This document shows, piece after piece, positions 46,937-58,510 of a DNA stretch of 64,000 bases. Source of the stretch: Nigrospora sphaerica (taxonomy: Eukaryota; Ascomycota; Sordariomycetes; Amphisphaeriales; Apiosporaceae); NCBI GenBank assembly GCA_018287875.1, contig JAGVVL010000013.1:3720001-3784000 (forward strand). Direction: 5' to 3'. The notes under the pieces were generated by a model, which searched no databases, had not been told where the DNA came from, and worked only from the letters and a program-made list of their open reading frames with translations. The position numbers were made by a program, and so were the translations under genes. Every line of letters begins with the position of its first letter. Position 1 is the stretch's first letter.

Positions 46937-47920
46937 TCACGCCTCTTCCAGATCGAAACCAGGCTCTCCTTCGCTGTCCAGGTCGTCCACGTACCACACA
47001 AGGAAGAGGGCCATGACGAGGGCCATGAGCACAGCGTCGAAGATGTACAGGAAGACCTCGTGCGCGATGAGGTAGCCCTTGTTGCCCTGCAGGTACTCGA
47101 TGACGCGGAAGACGCTGCGGACGAGGATGAGGGCGCTGACGGCGAAGAGGACCCAGAGGTGGCGGCGCCAGGGGACAGTCTTGGCGGGCTCGTCTTGGAG
47201 GGCGGCGGCGGCGGCGCCGGCCTCGGCGCGGGCGTAGCGGAGGTAGAAGAGGACGGCGGCGGCGAGGAAGAAGCCGAAGAAGGCGATCTGGACGAAGAGG
47301 CCGGCGATGATGACCTTCTCGCCGATGTCGAAGAGCTCGAGCGTGCCGGCCGCCTGCACGCCGCCGCCGCCCGCCTGCATGGTGAAGGAGACGACGTCGC
47401 CGGCGACGAAGAGGCGCGTCACCCAGCCCGCCGGCAGCACGAGCAGCCGCTCCGCCCGCAGCCGCCGCACCAGCCGCCCCAGGATCATGTAGACCGACGC
47501 CGCGTACAGCGCCGGCGCCACCAGGATCAGGATCGCCTGCATCACGAAGCCCCCGATGGCCATCGTGTCGAAGTGCGACCAGATGCGCCCGCTGTAGCCG
47601 ATGAGCTGAACTGTTTCGAGTGGCGCCCCCATGTTAGAAATTCCCCGTGCCGTGTAACAAAAAAGCACCGCCCCCGGTGGATGGGGGCGGTTCAAGGGGC
47701 GCTTACAGTAGCCACCGACGGTGAAGGCGGTGAAGTAGTAGGCCCGATGCCTCAGGAGCTTCCAGGTGTGCAGCGCGCTCAACACAGCAAACACGACGAC
47801 GAAGACGACGGCCGCCGGGAGCGATGGAGTGTATCGGTACAGTTTGAAGTCGAAGGCGTCGGCGGTGGCGGTTGCCGCCGCCGCATCGTACCCGGCCCCG
47901 GCTCCGGTGGTGTCTGCCAT
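46937..47920 (-). CDS. RTA1-family seven-span membrane protein
   Basis: Exons 47920-47707 and 47610-46937 give 295 aa, the family size. The 96-nt intron is a multiple of three and open, but splicing restores the conserved GGYFQLIGYSGR, and it has GTAAGC, CTAAC and CAG signals. The start is ATG 47920 (MADTTGAG); upstream codons lack ATG. Seven hydrophobic spans follow, with family features in ILVAPALYAASVYMILGRL, FDIGEKVIIAGLFVQIAFFG and RSVFRVIEYLQGNKGYLIAH. The acidic tail is cytoplasmic or luminal. RTA1-type proteins are associated with resistance to 7-aminocholesterol and lipid-active toxins and with lipid translocation; substrate here unknown. Confidence 0.92.
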   Translation of the reverse strand: MADTTGAGAGYDAAAATATADAFDFKLYRYTPSLPAAVVFVVVFAVLSALHTWKLLRHRAYYFTAFTVGGYCKRPLNRPHPPGAVLFCYTARGISNMGAPLETVQLIGYSGRIWSHFDTMAIGGFVMQAILILVAPALYAASVYMILGRLVRRLRAERLLVLPAGWVTRLFVAGDVVSFTMQAGGGGVQAAGTLELFDIGEKVIIAGLFVQIAFFGFFLAAAVLFYLRYARAEAGAAAAALQDEPAKTVPWRRHLWVLFAVSALILVRSVFRVIEYLQGNKGYLIAHEVFLYIFDAVLMALVMALFLVWYVDDLDSEGEPGFDLEEA

Positions 47921-49034
47921 GGCCGGAAAGTCGTCGTGGGAAGGGGGAGCGAGTGTAGAGGGTTCCGGGTACAAGAGCCTGGAATATACGCAACAAATGA
48001 CAGACGACCGACTTGAAGGATCTAGTCCAGCAGTAACTGAATACTTTTAGGGGATGGATGGTTTAAAAGAACCTGTACCAATGCCCGGAGGCGGGGCGCA
48101 GCAAGCGCTAACAGTGCGAGCACCCGAGGAGTGCGAGAATGTGCGAAGTATACGATTGGGACCCACACGCCGTCTTTCTCGGGTCCGCCTAGCGTACAGC
48201 CGTGACGTGACGTCTTGACAGGCTGTGCTAGTCCATTGCTGCATACCCAACGACGTGCTTCTGCGCTTTCAAATGAAGCCATCATCATCGCTGTTGACGC
48301 TGGCATCTCAGAAATCTGTGTGGTCGTGGCCTCTGGCAAAGGGATTCCCGACGCCGCGGGATGGGGACCTAGGTGGTTCTTGGGGTGAAGCTGCCCGTGC
48401 GAGAACTTCAGGACGCAGCGATAGCCATGCATTATCTAGCCATCGGTAATGTTTGGCCGGTCCCAATGCATGTTAAAAGATTTGGAAATATAGGTCGCCA
48501 ATGGCCGGTTGGTATCTATAAAGATCGCTTCCATTTCCATTCGTTCCTGAACCCATCAGGCAATGCATCTGGTACATCCGATCGTAGGTGGGATGGGATG
48601 CCGCCATAACACCCGATCTCGGCAGTGGGGCCGGGCTTAGCAGACCCGACGCCCCTGGAACTACCATGTTCGCCCAGTAAAATTACGACCACTAGGTGCT
48701 CTAGGTACCTACCTGTACCTAAAAGCACCTATATAGTGGAGCCGACTTCGTCTTTGGACCGAGACACTGATGTCCAACCCAGCCACTGCGTCGGTAATAG
48801 GCAAGGCAAACCGAACAATGTACTGTTCATTTCTACGCATTATACTGCTGGCGACTGCTATAGTGCTACTTCATTTCAATCATTACAGCATTCTCGGTTC
48901 GGGCTCTCTACCAGGCGGCCATTCAATCACAATTCCCAGCGGGGTCGGAGGCAATTGGAGGCAGTTGGAGGCGCCCCGGCCGGTCTTGGTCAATTGCGGC
49001 CTGCGAACGCCCGCAGTGTTTGCGAAGGTGGTCC
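47921..49034. other. Intergenic, no gene recognised
   Basis: Promoter of the RTA1 gene and 3' flank of the next regulator. No supported gene. Confidence 0.5.
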
Positions 49035-50394
49035 TCACGGCGGTGTTTGAACATACGAGGAAGGCGTCCCGAGGTAAGCCGAGTGCTGCGAGTCCAGGCC
49101 AGCGTAGGGGATCCAACCGATCTCCTCCAACGGCCACTGGATCCAGAGGCGGTGTTCCTCGTCGAGCAAGTCGTAGCACTTGGCGATGAGGTGGTCGGCC
49201 CAGCCCTGTACGTACCACTGGCTGCCGACGCGCTTCAGGAAGACGGAGAAGAAGGCGAAGATTGTGACGGCCTCCTGCGTCGCATCGCGCAGCAGCGGCA
49301 GCAGGTCGCCCGCCACCTCATGGATCCACACGAAGGCGTCGGTGAGGTCACAGCGCACCGAGGCGCGGCCCCCGTCACCGGCGTCGAAGATGGAGAAGGA
49401 CAGGTGCAGCTCATCGAGGGCGTGCAAGTACGCGGCGAGCGTGCTCGGGTCCGGCTGGCGGCGCTGGATCAGGTCTCGGAGCTCCTCGAGGCGGCGGTGC
49501 ACCTCGGCTCCGGGGCCCGGGTTGTTGACGCGCGCCTCCCAGCAGTCCTTGGCCGTGTTGACCAGCGGCGCCAGCACGCCCGCCATGCGCTCGCCAGCGA
49601 TGGCGATGAAGGTCCGCGTGCCCTGCAGCAGGAACATCCAGTCGGGGAAGCCGCTCTCGCCCACCAACAAGAACCTGTCGTCGCGGCGCGGGCAGCCCAG
49701 CGCGAAGTAGATGGTCAGGGCCGAGAACAGAAAGAGGCTCTCAGCCTGGGCCGACGTCGGGTTTCCCATCAGCCCCACTGCCGAGCGTCTATCGTCAGCG
49801 ACTACGCGCAAGCCCGCGCCAAGGGACCGGGGGGGGGGGCCAAGGCGGTTTGTTTCTCACTGGCGGACTTGGTCGCAATCTCGTGGTACGACATGGCGAG
49901 GCCCTGGTAATGGTTGCGCTGGGCGGGCCGGTGGAAAGCCATGTGGCAGGCAGACACGGCCAATAAGGCCCGCATTATGTACTCATGCTGGAAGCCGTAC
50001 TCGACGGCGGTGGCGCGGTAGAAGTCCCGCAACACCGGGCGCTCGGAGAGCGTCGCGTAGGTTCTCGTGCTGAAATTGTGGAGCAGCTCCAGATCCACCA
50101 TGTTCAGGGACTGCGGCTGCGCCCGCAGGGCAATGGGGATGCCTCGCGAGGAAGTCAGGAACTCGCATTCGACGTTGTGTTTGATGCAGTTCCCACACGA
50201 CGGTGTTTTTTCGTCACACTGGCGTTTGGCGAGTCGTCAGTACACTGTCAGCTCTTGTACTTTGCTGGCGGCCCTGCAGGGAGACGGCGGTCCGAACCCA
50301 CTTTCACTTTCCGTGTCTTGCAGTTGCGGCAGCCTGTGCGACTCTTGACGTGGTGTCTCCGACCAGCCACACCTTTTCGCTTCGGGTCCGCCAT
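49035..50394 (-). CDS. Zn2Cys6 transcription factor, short sterol-regulator-like type
   Basis: Exons 50394-50302, 50218-49828 and 49777-49035 give 408 aa. The first intron lies inside the zinc cluster, which spans C22 to C49: CRNCKTRKVK joined to CDEKTPSCGNCIKHNVEC. It continues with a linker and MVDLELLHNFSTRTYATLSE, typical of the short C6 proteins related to sterol uptake regulators. The second intron is 50 nt, starts GTCCCT just after a run of eleven C bases, and is required to join two long frames; its donor is weak and the C run may be miscounted, so the exact junction is tentative. The C-terminal half matches the usual helical regulatory region (LFLFSALTIYFALGCPRRD). Adjacent to an RTA1 gene; no proven link. 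Confidence 0.82.
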
Positions 50395-50988
50395 GGATGG
50401 ATCACGTTGTGGCTGTCGCGTCGAGGGCGGATGCTTGAGCTCTTCGAATCGGAAGACGAGGTTGGTACGAAAGAAAAAGGTCGCGTTTTTCGGGTTGATG
50501 GCAAAAACATGAGTCGGTGCTGGAAGTACTAGCCACGCCCAACCCCTAGTACTTAGTACGCAGTCAGGCCGAGTACTTGAAAGCTCACGCCTGCAGCCAA
50601 TTTCTCAGTGCCGGGCTCCTGTCGAGATCCAACGAAACGAAGTAGTGTGGAGCATTCTTGTTTTGCTTTTGCCCTATCAAATCGTCATCCGAACCGACTC
50701 GTATTGCTCGCACAGTTCGGGTGATCCACCCGCCGCAAACTTGAGGCGATAGATAGTACAAGTGCTTGGCCCTAGCGCCGACAAAGCCATTACCCGAAAA
50801 GTAAGCGCCGACAATAGATAAGAGAACCAAAAACTTGGGGCTGTGCAGCGCCAGGTATGTCCCAGCTGGAAGGCTATCATGAAAATCCTTGTCTTTAAAT
50901 GAAAATGAGACTGATGATAAAAAGTAACTCTCGATTCTCGAAAAATGATACCGTCAGGAGGATATACAGCGATACCGCAAAAGAATAA
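50395..50988. other. Intergenic, no gene recognised
   Basis: Promoter of the zinc-cluster regulator and spacer before the tRNA. Confidence 0.5.
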
Positions 50989-51076
50989 CTCCGATGCGGG
51001 GAATCGAACCCCGAGCTTGACGGATAGTTGCTCATCCAATGAGAGCGTCAAATGTTAGCCATTACACCACATCGGA
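50989..51076 (-). tRNA. tRNA-Glu (anticodon CTC) with a 16-nt intron
   Basis: Read on the minus strand: acceptor arm TCCGATG pairs with CATCGGA plus discriminator G; D arm GTGT-AATGGCTA-ACAT; anticodon stem TGACG/CGTCA; loop CTCTCA-C interrupted after position 37 by a 16-nt intron; T arm GGGG-TTCGAATC-CCCG. The body matches eukaryotic tRNA-Glu closely. The intron position is canonical for nuclear tRNAs. Confidence 0.95.
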
Positions 51077-52412
51077 AGACGTTGAGTTGTTGTTAGAGGT
51101 AATCATTCTATTAGTGTTTTTATCGTGAAGCCATGCTTAGAATGGTGAGTGTCGAGCCCTGTGGGGGGCGTGGCGGGTTACCTATCTCGTGCCACTCGTC
51201 GCCTTACTGGGAAGAAAGGCGAATGGGAGAGCGCATTTCCGCTAAGAAGATAAGAAGGAGAAGTTGAATGTGAAGAGGAGGAACAGTGGCACTCCAAAGA
51301 GCATTTAACCCGCCGTTCATCCTTTTTGAATTTGAGAATAACTCCTAGTTCTTGCTTAATCCCCTGCACCGTCATATAAAACTTGACAGGGAAGTATATT
51401 TGTCAGTTCGAGTCTCTTCTCACGTAAAGATCGGCCGTGAGACAGTGAGCGCAACGCTGGAAAAGACAGAGGCCGGCCCGACGGCCTTTTAACAGTCGTT
51501 TTACCCAGTGCTGACCAGTCGTCTGCGGCAAGGAACTCTGAAGCTTTAGAGAGAATTGAACGCCTTCCGGAAATTTCCGGTGAGTCCAAAATCATGCCGC
51601 GAGTGCAAGCCGATAGTCGGGTAGGAACTCTCTGGACTTGCGCAGATTTCAAGTTGTGCCCACGGAGGTATGACTGGGCGGAAAGCTCGCGCTCCTCAAC
51701 AAAAAGTAGCTGATGACTGCCTTGGTGTCTATTCCGCCTGGTGCGGCGGGCGTCACCCCGGGTTCGAAAATCCAAGTGGGCAACTCAAGCTACCTTGGAT
51801 GGCTCTAAGCCGAAGGGACCTTTTGCCAAGACCTCGTAGGAGAAACTCGTTTTGCAGACTGAGGCACCAAAAAGACCAACCACGACTATCACATACTCGT
51901 AGCAGCCAAGCCAAGATATGTCTCGTATCTAAAGCAGCGGCATCGTGTTGAAGCGCGGTAAGGGGATCGGGTGAGGTTAGAGGAGGCATGCTTCGACTGG
52001 GACTTGCTGCGATCTCAGCATTCTAAAAAGAACAGACAACTCCAGTATTTAGGCATATTCATGGAACTTTCAACCTATGGGAAAGTGATAGCAATGGTTC
52101 GGGGGGCTCTCCTGGGAATTCTGAAAACAGTTGTCGAAACCGTAGCTCATGGTGCCCGGCAGTCAGAGAAACGCCCCTACGCTGCTCATCTAAACCCACG
52201 GAGAAAGGTTGTTAAGTCTAGCGACTACATCACTCTCAAACCTTGAGTAGAATAACTAAAGTTGTCTGCAACACGCGGTACTGAAAACCACATTAGGAGT
52301 CCAGTAGACGAGAAGCTTGCCATGGGTGCCCAGGACAGGAGAAATTATACGAGTCCCACGTATATCAAAACTCGAAGGTCTCTCCACGGTTGGTGCCAGA
52401 TTCCGTCCTTTG
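51077..52412. other. Intergenic, no gene recognised
   Basis: Overlapping short frames only; no domain recognised. Confidence 0.5.
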
Positions 52413-53143
52413 CTATTGAAACCCTACAGCTGCTGGTGTACATGATAAAAGAGTGTTCTTTGTCCAGCCATGTTGTGACCGCAGATGGCGGTTGAAGTTG
52501 TCTTTCCGCGTGAAAAAGGCCCTGCCCTCATGTGCGTACTTGCAGCTGGGGTACACACAGTATAGCCGGAGCGTATCTGCGTTCGGATGCCGTGCATCCA
52601 TATGTCGGGGGACATCTTTCCTGTACTGCAGACGCCTTTTGCACTCATCCACCGGACAGGTGAAAGGTGGTTTATGCTGTCGCTGGTGTGTGCTACGGAC
52701 TCGGCGTCAGAAGATTTCAATCTATCCATAAGGGGCTTTCCGCCGTTCTGAGTTCACTTACTTGTGTTTGTGCCGCTTATCGAAGACCTTGGAACACCGC
52801 GCACAAGGGAAGTTAGCTGTCTCACTGGATGGACCAGCAGCAGGAGTGTTGGGTTCGTGAACGCCGGGATGGTTGGCATCATCCTGTTGTGGTTCGTTTG
52901 GAAGAGAGTGTGGGGATAAAGCAAGTTCATGAGAAAGGGGCGGCTGGGTTCGTCTTGTCTGATTCCCATCCTGACCAGCAGGTGTATCGTCAAGTGTGGA
53001 CGACTTTGGCAAGTCGTACTGCGGTAATGGCCCCCCATGACCAGATTGGAGCCAAGCGGGATCAACAAATTCAAAAGTTTCGTAGTATAGATGATGATTC
53101 TCCTGTCTGAAGGTTCCCGCAAGCTCCTGACCTGAAATGGAGA
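52413..53143 (-). CDS. C2H2 zinc-finger protein (5' end unresolved)
   Basis: At least two exons: one ending at 52762 and one 52692-52413, joined across a 69-nt intron with GTAAGT, CTGAC and TAG signals. The joined product contains FPCARCSKVFDKRHKHNTHQ…H, then PFTCPVDECKRRLQ…HMDARH (C-x4-C-x12-H-x4-H), then YCVYPSCKYAHEGRAFFTRK…HLRSQH, that is three C2H2 fingers that should bind DNA. Upstream is a Q/P/N-rich region beginning near 53143 in an open frame with no ATG, so a first exon must lie further upstream (53150-53500) but I could not place it. Probably a nuclear regulator. The C-terminus ends soon after the third finger. Confidence 0.75.
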
Positions 53144-53667
53144 TGTGGCTGCTACAATAGGAGGGGTATCAAGCAAGATACACGCCGCAGACCTGGGATG
53201 GGAAAGATAGAAACACGACGAAGCCGCAGAGGCAATGGGGAGAAAGTATAATCAGTGGGCTGAGAATGAGTGCAGTGCGGTTGCACCCACAGGGTCGACC
53301 GTGAGAAGAAAAGAAAGAACTTCAGATCAAACCGCAGGGGGAAACGCACGTTTTCTACATCACCATCGTCCCGACTCTTCGCATATGCATTAATCTCCGC
53401 ATTACAAATCTGCCACTGATTGGCTGCTAGTAAAGCCAAGAACTGCACGAGGCCTGCACTCGGACACTTTGAGCGATGGTAGGCCTCAAAGTGGATATCA
53501 GCCAATCAGAACGCTGAGGTTTGAGAGATGGTATGGCCTCGGATTTTGGGAAACCGGTATATTATACATACATACCTCTATTCGGAGTCCCAAGCTGTTT
53601 TGGCTGCATTCTCAACCCACCATCGACACTCTTCTTGCACATCATCTACCCAAATCCGCGTCTCATC
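53144..53667. other. Intergenic between divergent genes
   Basis: Should hold the missing first exon of the C2H2 gene and the promoter of the gene at 53668. No further detail resolved. Confidence 0.45.
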
Positions 53668-54158
53668 ATGTCCTCCATCTTCTGCTGTAGCTCTATTAAG
53701 CCCTATAAGTCCACATATCTGGACCACCAGTCCAAGTTCACGGCCTTCATGGAATGGGCGTCGTTCCCCAAGGCGTGCGAAGTGCCCAACGGGGAAAGTG
53801 GCACACTCAACTTGGCCGATGTCAAGCCCGAGTACGTTATCCAGCTAGTCCGTCAGGTCAACTACGGGCCACTAGAAAGCCGTCGTTACTTCGCCCGCGT
53901 CGATACCGGCGACGAGAAGTTCGTCGAGGTTACGGAGAAGGACCTCATTGAGGCCAACTTTGAGAAGCTGAACTCGTGAGTATTGCAGCCTAAATATCGG
54001 GCCTTGGCACTTGTCACTAACTTGCGGGTAGGTTCAAGAACTACAAGTGCGTTCAGCACAACCGCTTCTTTGAGGTCAACGTGTACCAGAAGGACCCCGT
54101 CAACCGGCACCATTGGCGCGCTAACATCGCCCGCCCGGCCAGCAACATCGACCTGTGA
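53668..54158 (+). CDS. Unknown 144-aa protein
   Basis: Exons 53668-53975 and 54032-54158, joined by a 56-nt intron with GTGAGT donor and TAG acceptor. The product begins MSSIFCCSSIKPYKS and continues with mixed, soluble, aromatic-rich sequence (YVIQLVRQVNYGPLESRRYF, KNYKCVQHNRFFEVNVYQK). There is no clear signal peptide, membrane span or known domain. The spliced frame, good splice sites and codon use support a real gene. Function not recognised. Confidence 0.75.
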
Positions 54159-54787
54159 TGGAACGTTGGAATATTAGTGCTGTGGTGTTCCATTTGGGCG
54201 GGTTAAGGCTCACAGATCTTCGTTTCATTCTGGATGTACTTCTGTTAGGATAACAAATTCTCTCTAAGTATGTGGCTAAATGACATTGCCAAAGTTTGCT
54301 GCATCTCTGCAACTGTCGTCGACAGTGCGTGGTTTTGGCTTGGAACAGCCGATCTGTCTCACACGCACGTGACGAACAAACTTGAACGCCAAATAAGCAG
54401 TCCTCTTCATCGAGTGGTGCGAGGAGAACTATTTAATCCGGATGAATACCGTGCCATCGGCAGCACCACAATCGCCTCCCAAACGCCATTAACAGTGGGA
54501 GACGTCGCGTCCTCAGATTTTATATTATCGTTGCGCCAGTACCAATGTACTCTTCGTTTCAACTATTTCTTCCATGAACTGTACGCCTTGGCAAGCATCC
54601 CAAGCGGCGTCCACAGCGTTGCCTTTGAGATACAGCCGCCAACGCACATCCACGACGCCCACAAGAGTACGCTGGTGACCATCACATGGCATCAAGAGCC
54701 CTCCAGGCGATGGCAACATCTATCGCGTGACGAAGGCAATGTGCAAAAAGGAAGGTCAAGAGTTCAAAGGACAAAATCTCGTGATGA
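54159..54787. other. Intergenic, no gene recognised
   Basis: A long plus-strand frame here runs through the antisense of the tRNA-Gly and is rejected. Confidence 0.5.
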
Positions 54788-54858
54788 TGCATTAGCCGCG
54801 AATCGAACGCGGGGCCCATCGATGGCAACGATGGATTTTACCACTAAACCACTAATGC
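54788..54858 (-). tRNA. tRNA-Gly (anticodon GCC)
   Basis: Seventy-one nucleotides on the minus strand: acceptor GCATTAG/CTAATGC plus A; D arm GTTT-AGTGGTAA-AAT; anticodon stem CATCG/CGATG with loop TTGCCAT; T arm CGCG-TTCGATT-CGCG. No intron. It matches eukaryotic tRNA-Gly. Confidence 0.96.
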
Positions 54859-55669
54859 TTGAAGAGAAACGTCTTTATTTACAATTATATCATTACAAAC
54901 GCTCTATGGTCGCTTGTTCGCAGAGGAAGAAATAAGACAAAGTTGGTCGGCGCCGATCTGAGACTCGGGTCGGAAATGCTGTCGCGTGTTGGTGCAAATT
55001 AGCATAAGCCAACGGGCTCTGCAATAGGGTGTTCCACGACATACCTTTTGCAGGGTGGGAATGGATTGTTGGCATGCTGCAACAGGCTTAAATTAATAAC
55101 TACAGTACATGTACGCAGAGTGACCCTGCTTTGTATTGAGGAACATTTGGGTTGACTTATCGTCAGCTGCGATAGAGGAAAGAAGGAGGCATGTCGCTGA
55201 ATCAAATTGCCACGGTTCCTTCATACGTCTACTTCATGCTTGAGAGAGCTTTTGGTTATTATTCCTGACCTCCCATATGAGTGAGGTAGTGTGTCGGGGC
55301 GCCGCAAACCACTTCCGCCTTGCATCAATATTGGTTCAACCAGCAAGCTGGATACGATATGGGGAATAGACGGGCAGGCTTTGTCCTGGAAACGCTGGTC
55401 AGCGCTGCCAATGGAGAGCGGGGACCGAAGCAAGTATTATGTACTTTACCTCACAATCATTCCTTCCACATGCCTCCCACGGTGGACTAAAACTCGGCCT
55501 TAGCTGGTAAGTGATGCATCACCAACTCTGACCATCGCACCAGCTCGAGAGAAGTTGCAGATGGTTCCAATCTCCTGCGAGTGCATCAACCCAAGAGAAG
55601 ACTGCGGGCCTGTTGCTGAGCGGTCGATAAGAGACTCGTATTCACGCGAACATGGACGTTAATCCATTA
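54859..55669. other. Intergenic, no gene recognised
   Basis: Flank between the tRNA and the second transposon; TA at 55668-55669 is the target site of that element. Confidence 0.5.
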
Positions 55670-56660
55670 AGTTAGGTGACCCCCATTTGGCCACCCCCCA
55701 CTTTTGGCCACCCTAAAATATTCACCGCCATCCCAGCCACCCGAATTGATATCTTTTATTTCTTTGCCAATTTTCCTCCAAATGACATATAACTTAAGTT
55801 AGAATTGTAATAATCAAAGATGAAGCCATACAACGAACAAGATCTCCGAAGTGCTCTCGATTCCGTCGCCAATGGGGCTTCAGTCCAGCAATCCGCTTAA
55901 GAATACGGAATTCCGAGGTCGACACTTAGAAACCGAATTAAAGGACATCAACGCAGGTCGGAAGCCTTCGTATACCAGCAGAGGCTTAGACCAGTCCAAG
56001 AAGAGCTACTTACGACTTGGATCCTGACCCAAGCTGCCCTAGGGCTTCCACCTTCACACGCCCAAGTCACGGAGTTCGCCGAACGCATCCTCCGGGCTCA
56101 GGGCGACAGCGAGCCACTCGGAAAGAGGTGGCTGCAGGCCTTCCTACGTAGGAACCCAGCTGTAAGGGTTCAGAAGAGCCGGTCTATCGACTCGCAGCGT
56201 GTTAATGGCGCCTCAGTCGAGGTAATTCGCCTATAGTTCCGGTATCTTCAGCTGCCGGAGATCTAGAGGGTGAAACCGGCTAACCGACATAACATGGATA
56301 AAGCAGGACTCCTAGAAGGTGCTGGATCGAACGGTCTAGTACTTGGAGGTTCGGAAAAACGCTCAGTCCAAAAGAAACAGCCTAGTTCTCGTGCTTGGAC
56401 GTCCTTCGTCGAATGCATCTCCGCCTAAGGCCATGCCCTGCCCCTATTGGTCATTTTTAAGGGCAAGACGGTTTAACAGCAATGGTTCCCGCTCGATTTA
56501 AGCCAATTCAAAGGCTGGAAGTTTACTGCAACCGAAAACGGATGGATCACAGACTAAACAGCACTCGAGTGGCTCGAGAAGGTCTTCATCCCGAATACTG
56601 CCCCTAAGGACCTTTCCGAGTACCGCTTACTCGTTATAGACGGCCATGGTAGCTATATTG
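55670..56660 (+). mobile_element. Pogo/Fot1-type transposon, second copy, interrupted by a retrotransposon
   Basis: Begins at 55670 after TA with AGTTAGGTGACCCCCATTTGG, the variant of the inverted end seen at 35420 and 37613. It aligns with the reverse of that element up to about 56658, then similarity stops and retrotransposon sequence begins, so the remainder should lie beyond 64000. It is less AT-rich than the first copy, that is less RIP-mutated. Confidence 0.88.
55820..56658 (+). pseudogene. Pogo-family transposase remnant
   Basis: Frame from ATG 55820 (MKPYNEQDLRSALDSVANGA) through an HTH-psq domain (EYGIPRSTLRNRIKGH), a CENP-B-type second HTH (GKRWLQAFLRRNPAVR) and the start of the DDE catalytic domain (GHALPLLVIFKGKTV, then LLVIDGHGS). 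It is broken by several stops, for example TAA at the codon after QQSA and TAG/TAA further on, at places where CAA, CAG or TGG would be expected. The third catalytic residue is lost with the interruption. Not functional. Confidence 0.88.
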
Positions 56661-57412
56661 GAACCAAGAAACCCCAGACTGTAGGGAGTCTGGTGGAAAG
56701 ACACGGTCGTGAGGTCGATCCCAAGGGACAATCAGGTGAGGATATCGTTGATCAAGATGATCCTTAACGTAGGGAAGTAAAAGAAGCTTAGAATAGTCAC
56801 GAAAAATGAGCGTGAAGTATCGTACTAAGAGTAGCAGTGTATTAAAAGGAGGGAAAAAGCGCGCTGTCTTCTGAACTATGAACTGGGCTTCCGAGGCCTA
56901 ACTTATACTTGTGTAAACCCTTGATCAAGGCTTACGTAAGAGCCCTGGCCCGGTCTCAACCGTCCCCCACAGCGAAGTGTGTCGAAAGAAAGAACTGAAA
57001 ACATCGCAAAAGCTTTAGTAGAAAGGAGACAGACAAGCTGGCTATGAGAAGGGCCAGGCCTGTGGTTCCTCTAGATTAAGTTTATGGCGACCTGCGAAGG
57101 TAGCACAGGGTGATGTGGGCGTCCCCCATAACTCGACTTTTTCTCGTCCCCGTTCCATGGGTTAATGAAAGCGCTTCGGCTTTTCCCACGATTTTTCTAA
57201 GGCTAGAAGAAGCCCGGAATGCGTTCGTATCCTTGTAAGGTACCGGAAGGTATTGGGATCTCAAGCCTTGTCTGGTTGGTTCGTTCTTCATGTGTCGTGG
57301 GATCCTTGGCTGGTGCTGGCTTTTCTTTATTCTTGGGCGGTCGTCCGCGGCGCCTTTTTGGTGCTTTCTGTTAATCGGAACCGGTTGGTGGTGCCAATGG
57401 GTTGTCCTGACT
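56660..57412 (-). repeat. Probable 3' LTR and untranslated end of the gypsy element
   Basis: Non-coding sequence between the pogo breakpoint and the integrase stop. The LTR edge is probably TGGAACC (56659) or TGTAGGGAGTC (56680); both begin TG. The matching 5' LTR is outside the window, so neither limits nor target duplication can be verified. Confidence 0.5.
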
Positions 57413-58510
57413 CTAAATGTCCTTATCTGCGTCCACCGGCTCCCAAGTTCCGTCCGGGTCTTTGATGAATGCCTTCAGTCGGTCGCCGTGGAAGATTCCT
57501 TTGATAGGTTGTCCAGTGACGTCTTTCAGCTTGAAGCGGTTGTGTGGCATGATCTCCTCGATCCTGTAAGGGCCCATCCATCGGTACTGGAGCTTCCTGT
57601 TGTTGGACATGTCGATGTGGCGGACGTAGTCGTACGCTAGAACTAGGTGTTCTTTCGTTAAGGCTATTGGGCGCATCTTATGGTGACTCCTTTGATCAAC
57701 GGCTTGCGCTCTTCGTCTTCGTTGGGTGGCAATTGCTTTGCAAGTTGCTTCGACGTCCTCGGGTCGTTTTTCCAACATCCGGATCCTTTGCTCTAGCAGC
57801 CTATCGTGGTCCATGGTTTTATCCCAATTAAGTACTCGCCATGTCGGTATGCTGAGTTCAAAGGGCATCAATGGTTCCCTTCCGTATAGGAGGCGGTATA
57901 AGGACATGCCGAAATACCTCACCATTGTCCTGTCAGCCCAGACAGCTAGAGGGAGTGCTGCCACCCAGTTGCGACCACTGCCATTCGTTATTTTCATTAG
58001 GCTCTTTGCAATACTCTTGTGCCCTCCCTCGATCAGGCCTTGCGTCTTCGAGCTGTAGGGTGGCCCAGTGCTGACTTGAAAGCCCAGCGTATTGGCGATC
58101 CTCGTGACCTCGCCCTTGTTCTCTGGTCCGCCATCGACCTTAAGGAGTCGAAAACAACCGTGCTGGTAGATGATTCGACTCTTTAGGAACCGTGAAATTG
58201 CTAACGAGTTGACCTTCTTGAGTGCCATGGCTTCCAGGTAGCCTGAGGCTTCGCAACGGGCCTCAATAATCGCATTAAATCCTTGGCAGGGTGGCATGTA
58301 TTGGACATCCATAACCCAGGTCGTGAGGATGTCTGCTGGCTCTGTCCATAGCTGGGCGTCGATGGGTCGCTGGTCGGATGCTTTGGCACAGCGAAGGCAA
58401 GCCGCTTGCCAGTCTTGGATGTCCGTGTATATGTTGTCCCACCAGTATAAGTTGGCGACTCGTTTATAGGTGGCATCCCTCCCTTTGTGTCCGAGGTCCT
58501 GGTGTGCTTG
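57413..58510 (-). pseudogene. Gypsy integrase
   Basis: HHCC zinc-binding start (HQDLGHKG … CLRC, 58420-58500), catalytic core with D in MDVQYMPP, D in VDGGPENKG and E in QGLIEGGHKS at D-x34-E spacing, then a GPY-type module (YRWMGPYRIEEIMP). All three catalytic acids remain. It is separated from the RNase H part by a TAG at 58511-58513. No chromodomain seen after GPY. Confidence 0.9.

Noticed and set aside
54270..54935. 221-codon plus-strand frame
   Set aside because: Runs through the antisense of tRNA-Gly and has no recognisable domain.
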